From assembly GCF_024790395.1 (NCBI RefSeq), contig NZ_JAJISC010000001.1, forward strand, positions 434,001-498,000: a DNA stretch of 64,000 bases. Reading direction: 5' to 3'. The stretch is from Halomonas dongshanensis. Its GTDB lineage: Bacteria; Pseudomonadota; Gammaproteobacteria; Pseudomonadales; Halomonadaceae. Every line of letters begins with the position of its first letter. Position 1 is the stretch's first letter. Below the pieces are notes generated by a model, which had not been told where the DNA came from, did not search any database, and saw only the letters and a program-made list of their open reading frames with translations. Position numbers and translations under genes: made by a program. Shown here one piece after another: positions 9,624 to 20,282 of the stretch.

Positions 9624-9639
9624 ATGGTGTGCGCACCAT
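9624..9639. promoter_or_regulatory. Candidate NicR-type operator upstream of the chemoreceptor
   Basis: ATGGTG-TGCG-CACCAT has perfect 6-bp inverted arms with a 4-base spacer. It is the cleanest copy of a word that also occurs, less perfectly, before nicR, nicC and nicA. It sits 94 bases upstream of the chemoreceptor start in a 260-base gap that otherwise shows nothing. Confidence 0.6.
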
Positions 9640-9791
9640 TTTATAGCGGCCGTTCTAACGATAACTTGAGTAAAAGGCGCACATATACCCGCTTTAATAC
9701 GCTATGAAAAAGAGGCTAGCGGATGGGGCGTGGGGCGGACGTTGGGGGCCACTGCGCGCCTGTTCGACGACCTGGAGGTCGAGATACCGCA

Positions 9792-12044
9792 TCAACGCCT
9801 CTCTGCCGTACTTAGCTCGCGTCGCACTGCCTCGGGCGTGAACGGTGGCCGAGTGAAGCGCACGCCGGTGGCATCGAACAGCGCATTGGCAATGGCGGGC
9901 GCGCCAGGCAGCGACGTGGATTCGCCCACCCCCAATGGCGGCTGGTCAGGGTTATCCAGCAGCAGTAACTGAATGTCGGGAAGCTCTGAGAAGCGCAAAA
10001 TCGGATAGCTGCCCCATTCACGGCTCGCAGGAGCGCCATCTGCGAAAGCAACGCGCTCTTTCAGCGTCCGGCTCAGGGTCTGGATGACGTTGCCGTGCAC
10101 CTGATGCCGTACGCCTGCCGGGTTGACCATGAGCCCGGCATCCTGGCCAACGAAGAGGCGCTCGATCACGATACGCCCGCTTTCGGCATGCACCTTGAGC
10201 TCAACGACCCAAGCGGCCAGCGCCGCACCAAAGCCGGGAAACTTGCTGTGTACGTACTGGGCATAAGCGAAGCCACGGCCAGCGCGCCAGCCCGCCTCGT
10301 CCTCGCGAGAGGCCGAGAAGGCCGCGCGAGGCTGCCAGTTAGCGCGAGCGGCGAGCGCTTCGACCAGCGCCACCGCGCGTGCATCGGCCAAATGACGGCA
10401 GCGAAAACGCACCGGGTCTTCGCCTGCCGCATGAGCCAGCTCATCGATGGCGCTTTCGTGAGCGAAGGTGTTGGGCATGGCGGAGACACCGCGTAGCCAG
10501 GAGGCGCGCACGAGGGTAGGAACGTCGTCGCAGCTGATGTGGCGATGCGGGTAGCGATAGGGAGGGACGGCAGTGCGATCGCCCATCTGAAACGGTAAAT
10601 CGCTAGGGGCTTGCACGCCGGTCAGCAGCAGGGCGAGCGTCGGCGCATTGTTGGAAGGGTAGCGCGTAGTAAAGCGGTAGCCTGCCAGTAGGCCGTTGGC
10701 ATCGAGTCCTGCTTCCACGTCCATCTGCTGAGCCGCGCCCTTGGGCTCCCAAAGATGCTCCTGCTCGCGGCTAAGCTGCACGCGAACGGGGCGGCCCACG
10801 GCACGTGAGAGCAGCGCCGCATCGGCGCCCACGTCATCGGCGCAGTTACGCCCATAGCAGCCTGAGGCCTCCATCCGCGTCACCGTGATCATGGCCTCGT
10901 CCATGCCCATCAGGCGCGATAGATCGGCGCGCAGGCTATGGGGGTTTTGGGTGCCGGACCACACTTCGAGACCTGCGTCGCGATAGTCGGCGACCGAGCA
11001 CGATGGGCCAATGGAGCCGTGCAGATGGAAAGGCCAGAGATAGCGGCGGCGCAGACGATGAGGTGCTGTTTCGAGCGCCTGAGCGTCGCCTTCGTCGAGC
11101 AGCAAGCGCCGCGTGGCGGGCAGAGTGGAGAGGGCGGTATCGATGTCGTCGAGATCGGGTAAGCGTTCGGGCGCACGCCAGGTGATCCTCAAACGGCGCG
11201 CGCAGGCCGCCGCCTGCTCTTCGCGCTCGGCCACCACGCCAACGAAGTCCCCGATGATGACCAGCTTGATGAACCCAGGCATGCCCGCAATGGAGCCTTC
11301 ATCGACCGAGACGAGCGAGCGCCCCACGAAGTCGCCCCGGTCGTGTCCAGCATAGGGTGGGCGCACGACGCGTCCGTGGAGCATGTGGGGGACGCGCAGG
11401 TCGTGGACGAAAGTCAGCGCAGCGGTTGCCTTGGCGGGAATGTCCACCCGTGCAGTCTCTCGGCCCACCAGGCGATAGTCGTTGGCAGATTTTAGCGCCA
11501 CCTCGTCGGCGAGCCTCAGTGCATGGCGTGCGCCGACGAGCAGCTCGGCGTAGCCGATGGCCACGTGCGTCGCTGACTGAGGGGCGATCTTGCCCGCGTG
11601 ACAGCGTAGGCGCTCTACGGGCATATCGAAATGTACGGCGGCCAGATCGAGCAGGTACGCGCGGGCTTGGGCAGCCGCGCGGCGTAGCGGCTCGGCGGTG
11701 ATCTGGATGGTGGCACTAGCGATGGTTGGCCCCTGATTCGGTACCTCGAAAGGGTTACCCAGCACCATGGTGACGGCTTCGAAGTCGACCTCCAGCTCCT
11801 CGGCGACGATTTGCGCAAGCGCCGTACGGATGCCGGTGCCAAGATCGACGTGGCCATTGAACGCAAGCACTTGGCCTGAAGGCAGCACGGCGATGAAGAG
11901 TTCGGGCTCGGTGGGCACGAAATCGGAGTGGGTGCCGGGCTGGCCTGGCGCGGGCTTGGGTGAGGCCACCGGATCGCGATAGACGACCAATAGATCGGGG
12001 TCGTTCAGAAGTGATTGACGATCATGCGTTTTATAGGCGAGCAA
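9792..12044 (-). CDS. Molybdopterin-binding hydroxylase subunit (xanthine dehydrogenase/IorB type)
   Basis: A 750-residue molybdenum hydroxylase large subunit without cytochrome domains. The cofactor motifs are visible: GHVDLGTGIRTALAQI near residue 60, ASWLRGVSAMPNTFAHES in the middle, and PLGVGESTSLPGAPAIANAL near the end with the catalytic Glu at about 708. The start is TTG, supported by GGGAGG six bases upstream. Family members hydroxylate N-heterocycles and need a 2Fe-2S partner such as NicA, but none is adjacent. It lies divergent from nicR, shares a nic-type operator, and aligns with the shorter, motif-poor molybdopterin half of NicB. I infer it is the catalytic subunit of the nicotinate hydroxylase here, or hydroxylates a related pyridine. 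Confidence 0.88.
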   Translation of the reverse strand: MLAYKTHDRQSLLNDPDLLVVYRDPVASPKPAPGQPGTHSDFVPTEPELFIAVLPSGQVLAFNGHVDLGTGIRTALAQIVAEELEVDFEAVTMVLGNPFEVPNQGPTIASATIQITAEPLRRAAAQARAYLLDLAAVHFDMPVERLRCHAGKIAPQSATHVAIGYAELLVGARHALRLADEVALKSANDYRLVGRETARVDIPAKATAALTFVHDLRVPHMLHGRVVRPPYAGHDRGDFVGRSLVSVDEGSIAGMPGFIKLVIIGDFVGVVAEREEQAAACARRLRITWRAPERLPDLDDIDTALSTLPATRRLLLDEGDAQALETAPHRLRRRYLWPFHLHGSIGPSCSVADYRDAGLEVWSGTQNPHSLRADLSRLMGMDEAMITVTRMEASGCYGRNCADDVGADAALLSRAVGRPVRVQLSREQEHLWEPKGAAQQMDVEAGLDANGLLAGYRFTTRYPSNNAPTLALLLTGVQAPSDLPFQMGDRTAVPPYRYPHRHISCDDVPTLVRASWLRGVSAMPNTFAHESAIDELAHAAGEDPVRFRCRHLADARAVALVEALAARANWQPRAAFSASREDEAGWRAGRGFAYAQYVHSKFPGFGAALAAWVVELKVHAESGRIVIERLFVGQDAGLMVNPAGVRHQVHGNVIQTLSRTLKERVAFADGAPASREWGSYPILRFSELPDIQLLLLDNPDQPPLGVGESTSLPGAPAIANALFDATGVRFTRPPFTPEAVRRELSTAERR

Positions 12045-12121
12045 CGAAGACCTCCCGAGTTATTGTAAGGCGTGTCGCGTGCAAGGCGCGATCAGAGGTT
12101 GCCTGAGTCTAATGGAAAATT

Positions 12122-12137
12122 ATAATGTACACACCAT
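12122..12137. promoter_or_regulatory. Candidate NicR operator (nicR / hydroxylase gap)
   Basis: ATAATG-TACA-CACCAT keeps the right arm of the ATGGTG-N4-CACCAT word exactly and matches four of six positions in the left arm. It lies in the 174-base gap between the divergent hydroxylase subunit and nicR, so it could control both. Confidence 0.55.
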
Positions 12138-12218
12138 AAATTGGTGCTGGTCAGGGTGAACGCTCATACCCTCACTATTACGTTTTCGGCCTTGAAGGCC
12201 TCTGAGAAAGGAATCTGC

Positions 12219-12683
12219 ATGTCACCGCATGGCGACCATCCCACGCCTTCCCAGCAAGGGTACGATTTTTCCGAGCAGGTAGGGCATCTGCTGCGCAAGG
12301 CTTACCAACGCCATATTGCCATCTTCCAGCGTCACGCCACCGACAAGCAGCTCACGGCCATACAGTTCGTCGCCCTGTGTACCGTCATGGAGCGTGGCCC
12401 TAGTTCACTGACCGATATCGTCAATGCCACCGCTATCGACCCCGCCACCATTCGCGGAGTGATCAAGCGGCTCAAGGCGCGTGAGTGGGTGCGTTTGAGC
12501 ACCGACCCGCGCGATCAGCGCAAGGTCATGGTCGTCATCACCGAGGCAGGGGAGGCGCTCATCGAGGAGATGGTGCCCGAGGCCAAACGCATTAGCGATG
12601 ACACCATGGCCAACCTGAACCCCGCCGAGCGCGTGGCCTTGATGCACCTGCTCGAAAAGATGAACGCCGACCCCGCGGCCTAA
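12219..12683 (+). CDS. nicR: MarR family regulator of nicotinate catabolism
   Basis: A 154-residue MarR-type winged-helix protein: FSEQVGHLLRKAYQRHIAIFQRHA at the dimer end, then LTAIQFVALCTVMERGPSSLTDIVNATAIDPATIRGVIKRLKAREWV (recognition helix) and the wing STDPRDQRKVMVVIT. The start MSPHGDHP is preferred because AAAGGA lies seven bases before it; an upstream in-frame start has no such site. In Pseudomonas putida, NicR is a MarR repressor released by 6-hydroxynicotinate. The gene stands inside the nic block, so the same role is likely. It is convergent with tctA, 20 bases away. Confidence 0.87.
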   Translation: MSPHGDHPTPSQQGYDFSEQVGHLLRKAYQRHIAIFQRHATDKQLTAIQFVALCTVMERGPSSLTDIVNATAIDPATIRGVIKRLKAREWVRLSTDPRDQRKVMVVITEAGEALIEEMVPEAKRISDDTMANLNPAERVALMHLLEKMNADPAA

Positions 12684-12703
12684 TCAGGCCTAAGCGCGCC
12701 CGG

Positions 12704-14221
12704 TCACGGCGCGCTGACTCGCTTGATGTCCTCGCGCAGCCGCACCCAAAGCGGCGCCAACAGCGGTAAGAGAATGGCCAGCAACGACAAGCCGAAGAGC
12801 CCCATGGCAATCGGGCTATGCAGGAACACCTCCCAAGAACCGCGCCCAAGCAGCAGGCTGCGGCGCAGGTTCTCCTCCAACAGCGGCCCCAGAATCAAGC
12901 CAAATGCCAGAGGAGCGGTGGGCAGAGAGAGCAGATGTAGCCCATACCCCACGGCGCCGAAGAACAGCATGATGTAAACGTCCGCCATGTTGTTGCGAAT
13001 GGCGTAGGCGCCCACCACGCAAAGCAGCGCAATGCCGATCAAGAGCATGTGGCTTGGTATACGCAGTATCCAGGGCAGCCAGCGCATGAGCACGAGCCCG
13101 AGCGCCAGAGTCAGCAGCAGGGCAAGCAGGAAGCCCGCGTAGAGGCTGCCGACAAAGCCTGGGTTTTCGGCGAATAGCATCGGCCCCGGCCGCAGCCCAT
13201 GGATCAAGAGTGATCCCATCAATACCGCCGTGATGGCATCCCCCGGTACGCCCAACGTCATCATCGGAATCAAGGTGCCGCCGATGCTCGAACTATTGGC
13301 AGCCTCTGGCGCGACCACCCCTTCGACGGCCCCTTGACCAAAGCGCTCGGGGCGGCGCGAAAAGCGCATCTCCTGAGCGTAGGCGATGGCCACGGCAATG
13401 GCCGAGCCTGCGGCGGGAATGGCGCCGACCAGCGCGCCGATGAACGAACCGCGCAGCATCGAGGCCCAGCGCTTGGCTAGAGCGCCGAGCTTGGGTGCCG
13501 GTGAGTGCAGCGTCGCCATATCGACATCGGGGCGACGTTGGCGCGAGGCGTGCAAATGCCTGAGCACCTCGGCCAGACCAAAAAGCCCAACGCAGAGTGG
13601 CACGAGCTCGATGCCCCCTTGCAGGCTGCGGCTATCGAAAGTGAAGCGCGACACATCGGTCAGGGCATCGAAGCCGACCATGCCGCATAGCAGGCCAATG
13701 GCACCGACCAATAGCCCGCGCACGGTCGAGCCGGGTGAAGCGTAGGCCAGCAGCACCAGGCCGAAAACGGCAATGGCGGTGAACTCGGGGCTGCGAAACT
13801 GCATTGCCACCGAGGCCAGTAAAGGCGCGATGAGTACCAGCAACGCCAAGCCAATCACGCCGCCGACGCTGGAAGCGACCAGCGCGTACACCAAGGCCTC
13901 CTTGGCGCGACCCTGGCGCGCCAACGGGTGGCCGTCGAGCTGGGTGACGATCGCCCCCGGCGTACCCGGTATGTTGATCAGAATGGCCGAAATAGAGCCG
14001 CCATAGACGCTGGCAACGAAAACGCAGAGCAGAAAGAGAATGGCAAGCTCGGGCGTCATGCCGAAGCTCAACGGGAGCAGGATCGCCAGCGCCATGGTGG
14101 AGCTAACGCCCGGCAAGGCCCCGAGCACGATGCCCAGCAGGGTGCCCAATACGGCCAGCGTCACGCCCCAAGGGGAAGCGAGGGTGGCCAAGAGCGAGGT
14201 AAAGAAACTGTCGATCAACAT
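12704..14221 (-). CDS. tctA: Tripartite tricarboxylate transporter, large permease TctA
   Basis: A 505-residue permease with about 11-12 membrane segments. Typical TctA stretches are visible: GVTLAVLGTLLGIVLGALPGVSSTMALAILLPLSFGM at the N-terminus, YGGSISAILINIPGTPGAIVTQLDGHPLA, and GSFIGALVGAIPAAGSAIAV. It forms the membrane pore of a binding-protein-dependent secondary transporter with TctB and TctC. It is the last gene of the leftward nicC-D-E-F-tctC-B-A unit, so nicotinate or a pathway acid (maleate, fumarate) is the probable cargo. Confidence 0.95.
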   Translation of the reverse strand: MLIDSFFTSLLATLASPWGVTLAVLGTLLGIVLGALPGVSSTMALAILLPLSFGMTPELAILFLLCVFVASVYGGSISAILINIPGTPGAIVTQLDGHPLARQGRAKEALVYALVASSVGGVIGLALLVLIAPLLASVAMQFRSPEFTAIAVFGLVLLAYASPGSTVRGLLVGAIGLLCGMVGFDALTDVSRFTFDSRSLQGGIELVPLCVGLFGLAEVLRHLHASRQRRPDVDMATLHSPAPKLGALAKRWASMLRGSFIGALVGAIPAAGSAIAVAIAYAQEMRFSRRPERFGQGAVEGVVAPEAANSSSIGGTLIPMMTLGVPGDAITAVLMGSLLIHGLRPGPMLFAENPGFVGSLYAGFLLALLLTLALGLVLMRWLPWILRIPSHMLLIGIALLCVVGAYAIRNNMADVYIMLFFGAVGYGLHLLSLPTAPLAFGLILGPLLEENLRRSLLLGRGSWEVFLHSPIAMGLFGLSLLAILLPLLAPLWVRLREDIKRVSAP

Positions 14222-14257
14222 GCGGTACTCCTGGCACAGGGCAGGTCACAGGGTTGA

Positions 14258-14776
14258 TTAAATGGCGATGCCCAGCAGAGTGACGAAGACGACGTGAAGG
14301 GCGATGGCCAGCAATGCGGCGACCGCCACGCCCAGCAGTAGCGCGCGGCGGCGACCTACTCCCCGGCGGTACTCCAGCCAGACGAGCCAGGGGGCGGCAA
14401 ACAGCGCGCTGGCGAGCAAAAAGCCAAGCCACGAAATTGCCACGGGCAGCACCACGAGTGAGGCAAGCAGAGCCGCGGCGTGCAGATGCTGGCTTGGCGG
14501 TGGCGTTTCGATCGGGTCGTTTTCATCCGCTTCAGGTGGCGTGAATGCCCAGCCTGCCAGCCCTTTGAGCAGCAAGGCTGCGCCGCCTATCAGCAGAAAC
14601 GAGAGCACGATCAGCGGCAGCAGCGCCGGGCCTGGGTCGGGCCCGCGCCCAAAGGTATCCATGAGCCGAGCGTTGGTAGTGACCTCGATCAGGCCGACGA
14701 TGGCGACGGCGCCAAACAGAAGACCGCAGGCAAGGTCGCGCCCTGGGGTGCGACCCAAACGCAGCAGGAAGCGCAT
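14258..14776 (-). CDS. tctB: Tripartite tricarboxylate transporter, small permease TctB
   Basis: A 172-residue membrane protein with four predicted helices (residues about 14-32, 50-70, 100-135, 150-172), the usual layout of TctB. The sequence DTFGRGPDPGPALLPLIV is typical of the family between helices 1 and 2. It is preceded by GGGAGAAAAACGCC and sits 36 bases before tctA and 43 bases after tctC. Confidence 0.9.
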   Translation of the reverse strand: MRFLLRLGRTPGRDLACGLLFGAVAIVGLIEVTTNARLMDTFGRGPDPGPALLPLIVLSFLLIGGAALLLKGLAGWAFTPPEADENDPIETPPPSQHLHAAALLASLVVLPVAISWLGFLLASALFAAPWLVWLEYRRGVGRRRALLLGVAVAALLAIALHVVFVTLLGIAI

Positions 14777-14819
14777 GGCGTTTTTCTCCCTTATTTTTCC
14801 CGGTAAGGCGGCTGCCGCC

Positions 14820-15788
14820 TCAACGAGTCAGGCTGGCATCGACCAGATGGGCGGCTTCGAGAAGGGTGTAGACCTCATCGGCACGCTGGCTCAGGTAGGT
14901 GGCCGTCGCCTGTTGCGGGCGAGGCGCTATCACCAGTCCTACCTCGCTTGCTGCTGCTTGGAAGGCGTCGTCCTCGAGCAGGGAGTAGAACATCGATGCC
15001 AGCGCTTCGCGGCGCTCATCGGGCACGTCATCGGGGAGGTAGAGCATGAAGAAGTCTTCGGCAACGAAGTCGTACCCTTGCTCCTTGAAGGTGGGAACCT
15101 CAGGCGCGAAAGGGTGGCGTGCGTCGGCGGCCACGCCTAGCAGCGTAAGCTGGCCGGCCGCGTGCTGGTCGGCCAGCAACGGAATGGGGAGCAGCGCCGA
15201 CATGACCTCGCCCGAGAGTAGGGCCGATACCGTTGGTGCGTAGCCCTGGTAGGGGATCTTCGTCAGGCTAACGTCGAACTGCGATTCGAGCATGCTGGCT
15301 GCGATGTAGGAGAACCCACCGGGAGAGTCGTTGCCGTTGATGATCGATCCGGGCGCCTCCTGCAGCGCCTGTAGGTAGGTTGCGATATCCGTGATGTCGG
15401 TGTCGCTTGCCACGGCCAGCGCTGCCGGTTCCGGGCCGATGAAAACGAGCGGATCGAGTGCCTCGAGCGGCGTCGCATTGGGGTTCATGTAGCTCTGGGC
15501 AATGGCATGGGTACCCATCATGCCCAGAGTGTAGCCATCGGCGTCTGCCTCGGCTACCTGGCGCACGCCGGTCGAGCCCGCTGCTCCAGTCACGTTCTGC
15601 ACCACCAGTGGTGCACCGAGGTAGTCATTGGCATGCTCGGCCATCAGGCGCGCAGCCAAATCGTAAGCACCGCCCGCGGGCCAGGGGACCACGAGGGTCA
15701 GCGCGCGGTCGGGAAAGTCATCAGCGAACGCCCCAGCGCTAAGGGAAAGGCCCAGGGTGGCGGTGAGTAGCAAACGGCGAAGGGTCAT
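14820..15788 (-). CDS. tctC: Tripartite tricarboxylate transporter, periplasmic binding protein TctC
   Basis: A 322-residue extracytoplasmic receptor of the Bug/TctC family. A signal peptide (MTLRRLLLTATLGLSLSAGAFA) is followed by DDFPDRALTLVVPWPAGGAYDLAARLMA, where carboxylate-binding residues usually lie. The start is set by AGGAAA seven bases upstream; an earlier in-frame ATG would spoil the signal peptide. Family members bind carboxylates through water-mediated contacts, so nicotinate would be a suitable ligand. A strong inverted repeat lies between it and nicF. Confidence 0.93.
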   Translation of the reverse strand: MTLRRLLLTATLGLSLSAGAFADDFPDRALTLVVPWPAGGAYDLAARLMAEHANDYLGAPLVVQNVTGAAGSTGVRQVAEADADGYTLGMMGTHAIAQSYMNPNATPLEALDPLVFIGPEPAALAVASDTDITDIATYLQALQEAPGSIINGNDSPGGFSYIAASMLESQFDVSLTKIPYQGYAPTVSALLSGEVMSALLPIPLLADQHAAGQLTLLGVAADARHPFAPEVPTFKEQGYDFVAEDFFMLYLPDDVPDERREALASMFYSLLEDDAFQAAASEVGLVIAPRPQQATATYLSQRADEVYTLLEAAHLVDASLTR

Positions 15789-15892
15789 GTCGGTTTCCTG
15801 TCGTTGTGTCAGTGGGGTCAACGCTTGAGCGTTTTGTTGTGGTTGTGAGTGTCGTGGCGTGCGTTGAGAGAGCTACCTCCTGGGTCGTCGAT

Positions 15893-15924
15893 ACCCTAAA
15901 GGCCGCGTGGGCGGCCTTTAGGGT
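15893..15924. terminator. Perfect hairpin between nicF and tctC
   Basis: ACCCTAAAGGCCGC pairs over 14 bases with its inverse around a 4-base loop. No T-run follows on the transcribed strand. It could attenuate transcription or protect the nicCDEF message from decay, lowering expression of the transporter genes relative to the enzymes. Confidence 0.6.
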
Positions 15925-15929
15925 AAGGT

Positions 15930-16583
15930 TCATGGCGTACCGAGTAGATGATCGATGGCGCTCTGGCGGTCGATGACGTCGCCATACTTGCTGTCGATAT
16001 CGAACAGGTTGGCTTCGTGTGGGTCGGGATGGCGGTCACCCACGCAGTCGCGCACCACCATCATCCGAAAGCCGTACTGCAGGCCGTCGACGGCGGTGGC
16101 GCGAATGCAACCGCTGGTCGAGCAGCCGGTGACGATGAGCGTGTCCACGCCCATGGCCACCAGCATCGCGGACAGCGAGGTGCCGAAGAAGGCGCTAGCG
16201 TACTGCTTGGTGATGACCGCTTCCGTAGCAAGCGGGGTCACCTCGTCACAGAACTCGGCGAAGGGATTACCCGCTACCATGGCCCGCATCACCGGCGATT
16301 TTTTCACCCAAATGCCGCCATCGAGCTGATCCGGGGCGTGGTAGAGAATGTTGGTGTGAATGACCGGGGTGTCGCTCTGGCGGGCGGCGTCGAGCAGCGG
16401 TGGCATATTGGCCACCGCCTCGACCACGCCGGGGGCAAACAGCGGCGACTCCTCGCGCACGTAGCCCTTCATGAAGTCCACCACCAGAAGCGCCGCTTTG
16501 CGGCCGAAGCCGATGCGTCCGTCCCAAACGCCGCGATAGTTTGCCTGAGCCGAGTCATCGGTTGTGGCGCGTTGGTTAGCCAT
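15930..16583 (-). CDS. nicF: Maleamate amidohydrolase
   Basis: A 217-residue cysteine hydrolase of the isochorismatase fold that converts maleamate to maleate and ammonia. The triad is visible: Asp36 (ALLVVDFMKG), Lys126 (VITKQYASAFFGT) and Cys159 (TGCSTSGCIRATAVDG). The second of two close ATG codons is the start, because AAGGAG lies 7 bases before it and only 1 base before the first. It is flanked by nicE and tctC and follows the pathway order D (deformylase), E (isomerase), F (amidase). Confidence 0.95.
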   Translation of the reverse strand: MANQRATTDDSAQANYRGVWDGRIGFGRKAALLVVDFMKGYVREESPLFAPGVVEAVANMPPLLDAARQSDTPVIHTNILYHAPDQLDGGIWVKKSPVMRAMVAGNPFAEFCDEVTPLATEAVITKQYASAFFGTSLSAMLVAMGVDTLIVTGCSTSGCIRATAVDGLQYGFRMMVVRDCVGDRHPDPHEANLFDIDSKYGDVIDRQSAIDHLLGTP

Positions 16584-16594
16584 GGGCATGCTCC

Positions 16595-17356
16595 TTAGTA
16601 GGCGCCGGAGAGTAGGGCGCCAGCGCCCGGTACGACCGGCTCCAGGTCGAGCGCCTTGAGCATGGCGTAGGTGGTGGCGATGGCGGCGGTCACCACGGGT
16701 TTGCCGGTCAGCGCCTCGACCTTGGCAACGGCCGGAAGAGAGGGCATCTGCACGCAGGCCGAGAGCACGATGGCATCGATATCGGTCAAATCGAGGCTAG
16801 CCACGATATCGGGAAGATTGGCTGGATCGTGACGGGCCACGTCGAGGTTGTTGGGAATCTCGAGCGCGCGGTAGTCGACCACTTCGACGCCTTCTTGGCG
16901 AATGTAGTCCACCACCATCTCGGTCAGGGGCTTCATGTAAGGCGCAACGACCACCACGCGCTTGGCCTTCATCACGTGCAGGGCGTCCACCAGGGCGCCG
17001 GCGCTGGTGACCACCGGGGTATCGCAACCGTTCTCTTCGGTGCGGCTACGCAGACGTTTTTGTGATTCGCGGTGATACCCCGGTCCCATGGACATGATCG
17101 CCACCAGGCAGGCATAGCCCATGACGTCGACGGCGGCATCGGAGAGCTCGAGCGCACAGCGGTCGGATTCACCGTCCATCGCCGCCAACTCGTCCTTGCT
17201 CACGGTCTTCATGCGCATACGGCTTCCGTGGAAGGTGAAGCGCTCGGGGCGAATCAGCTGTCGGGCCGTTAGCATGGCAGGAATTTCCGTCTCCATGGTG
17301 ACGTTGGAGCTCGGTACGATCTGGCCGATACGGTACGTCTTGGTAGTAGATGGCAT
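16595..17356 (-). CDS. nicE: Maleate cis-trans isomerase
   Basis: A 253-residue member of the Asp/Glu racemase superfamily that turns maleate into fumarate, the last step before the TCA cycle. It has RIGQIVPSSNVTMETEIPAML at the N-terminus and the two active-site cysteines: Cys83 in MGYACLVAIMSMGPG and a second near residue 201 in LSACVQMPS. These agree with the two-cysteine mechanism of the family. The start MPSTTKTYRIG has AGAGG upstream and leaves 13 bases after nicD; a start 27 bases earlier would overlap nicD. Confidence 0.96.
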   Translation of the reverse strand: MPSTTKTYRIGQIVPSSNVTMETEIPAMLTARQLIRPERFTFHGSRMRMKTVSKDELAAMDGESDRCALELSDAAVDVMGYACLVAIMSMGPGYHRESQKRLRSRTEENGCDTPVVTSAGALVDALHVMKAKRVVVVAPYMKPLTEMVVDYIRQEGVEVVDYRALEIPNNLDVARHDPANLPDIVASLDLTDIDAIVLSACVQMPSLPAVAKVEALTGKPVVTAAIATTYAMLKALDLEPVVPGAGALLSGAY

Positions 17357-17369
17357 GGCAATCGACCTC

Positions 17370-19387
<2,018 letters not shown>

Positions 19388-19427
19388 CTAGAGCGCCGGG
19401 TCCGAAAAGGACCTTGGTTGTTTAAAA

Positions 19428-19443
19428 GTAACGTATACACCAT
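19428..19443. promoter_or_regulatory. Candidate NicR operator near nicC
   Basis: GTAACG-TATA-CACCAT keeps one perfect arm (CACCAT) of the nic palindrome; the other arm is poor. It sits 77 bases before the nicC start. Its core AACGTATAC recurs inverted at 19589-19597. Confidence 0.45.
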
Positions 19444-19611
19444 TTATTTTTTGGTCAAGAGAAAAGCATTATATTTCTCGAGATAATTGTGGCTTAGTGA
19501 ATGATCGTGTTAAATTATTGAAATAAATATTATTTTTAATTTTTATTGGATCAATAGTAAAATCCTTGATTGCTGGTGGAGTAAGGTGGTATACGTTTTA
19601 TATAGCAATTT

Positions 19612-19627
19612 AAGGTGTGTGCACTAT
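19612..19627. promoter_or_regulatory. Candidate NicR operator near nicA
   Basis: AAGGTG-TGTG-CACTAT matches 10 of 12 arm positions of ATGGTG-N4-CACCAT. It lies about 140 bases before the nicA start, in the divergent gap with nicC. Confidence 0.5.
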
Positions 19628-19769
19628 TAATGTTCGTGGCTTCTTCTGGGCGCACCACTACGGTGCGAAACCGTTGCGGTGTGAAGAAGAGCCCGCGCAA
19701 AAGCACGACATCTAACAACACAAAATGAATGCTCGGCATGCAACGTATGTCATCGAAGCTTCAACAATA

Positions 19770-20282
19770 ATGACGATTGACCCTATGACACTGACGCTAA
19801 GAGTGAACGGGCACGACCACACCTTGGCCGTGCCTGCCGATACGCCGCTGCTGGCGGTGCTGCGCAACGATTTGGCGCTCAATGGCCCCAAGTACGGCTG
19901 TGGCCTGGGCGAATGCGGCGCCTGCAGCGTGCTGGTGGATGGCGTGGTCGCCCGCGCTTGCGTGTTGACGGCCGCCGCCGTTCAAGGGCGCGAGGTCACT
20001 ACTCTCGATGGATTGGCCGTCGAGGGGCGGCTGGACCCAGTGCAGCAGGCGTTCATCGACGCTCAGGCCGCTCAATGCGGCTACTGCCTAAACGGTATGA
20101 TCATGAGCGTACGCTCGCTGCTCAACCACGTGGCAACGCCGAGTGCGGCGCAAATACGCGCCGCACTCGAGCACAACCTCTGCCGCTGCGGCACGCACGT
20201 GGAAATTCTATCGGCGGCGCACTTGGCCATCGAGCTCGACGCCCAGCAGTGCAAGCAACTGCAGGGAGGCGCCCATGCTTGA
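19770..20282 (+). CDS. nicA: Nicotinate hydroxylase, 2Fe-2S subunit
   Basis: A small iron-sulfur subunit (170 residues) of a molybdenum hydroxylase that converts nicotinate to 6-hydroxynicotinate. An N-terminal plant-type ferredoxin domain has KYGCGLGECGACSVLVDG with a fourth Cys in ARACVL, and a C-terminal helical domain has QCGYCLNGMIM and LCRCGTHVEI for the second cluster. The start is uncertain: MTIDPMTLTLRVNG is given, but the ATG 15 bases later or one 45 bases earlier is possible; none has a clear ribosome site. The stop overlaps the nicB start by eight bases. Confidence 0.93.
   Translation: MTIDPMTLTLRVNGHDHTLAVPADTPLLAVLRNDLALNGPKYGCGLGECGACSVLVDGVVARACVLTAAAVQGREVTTLDGLAVEGRLDPVQQAFIDAQAAQCGYCLNGMIMSVRSLLNHVATPSAAQIRAALEHNLCRCGTHVEILSAAHLAIELDAQQCKQLQGGAHA

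Noticed and set aside
19551..19739. A 62-codon leftward frame in the nicC-nicA gap
   Set aside because: AT-rich control region with operator-like words; no ribosome site and no recognisable protein features.
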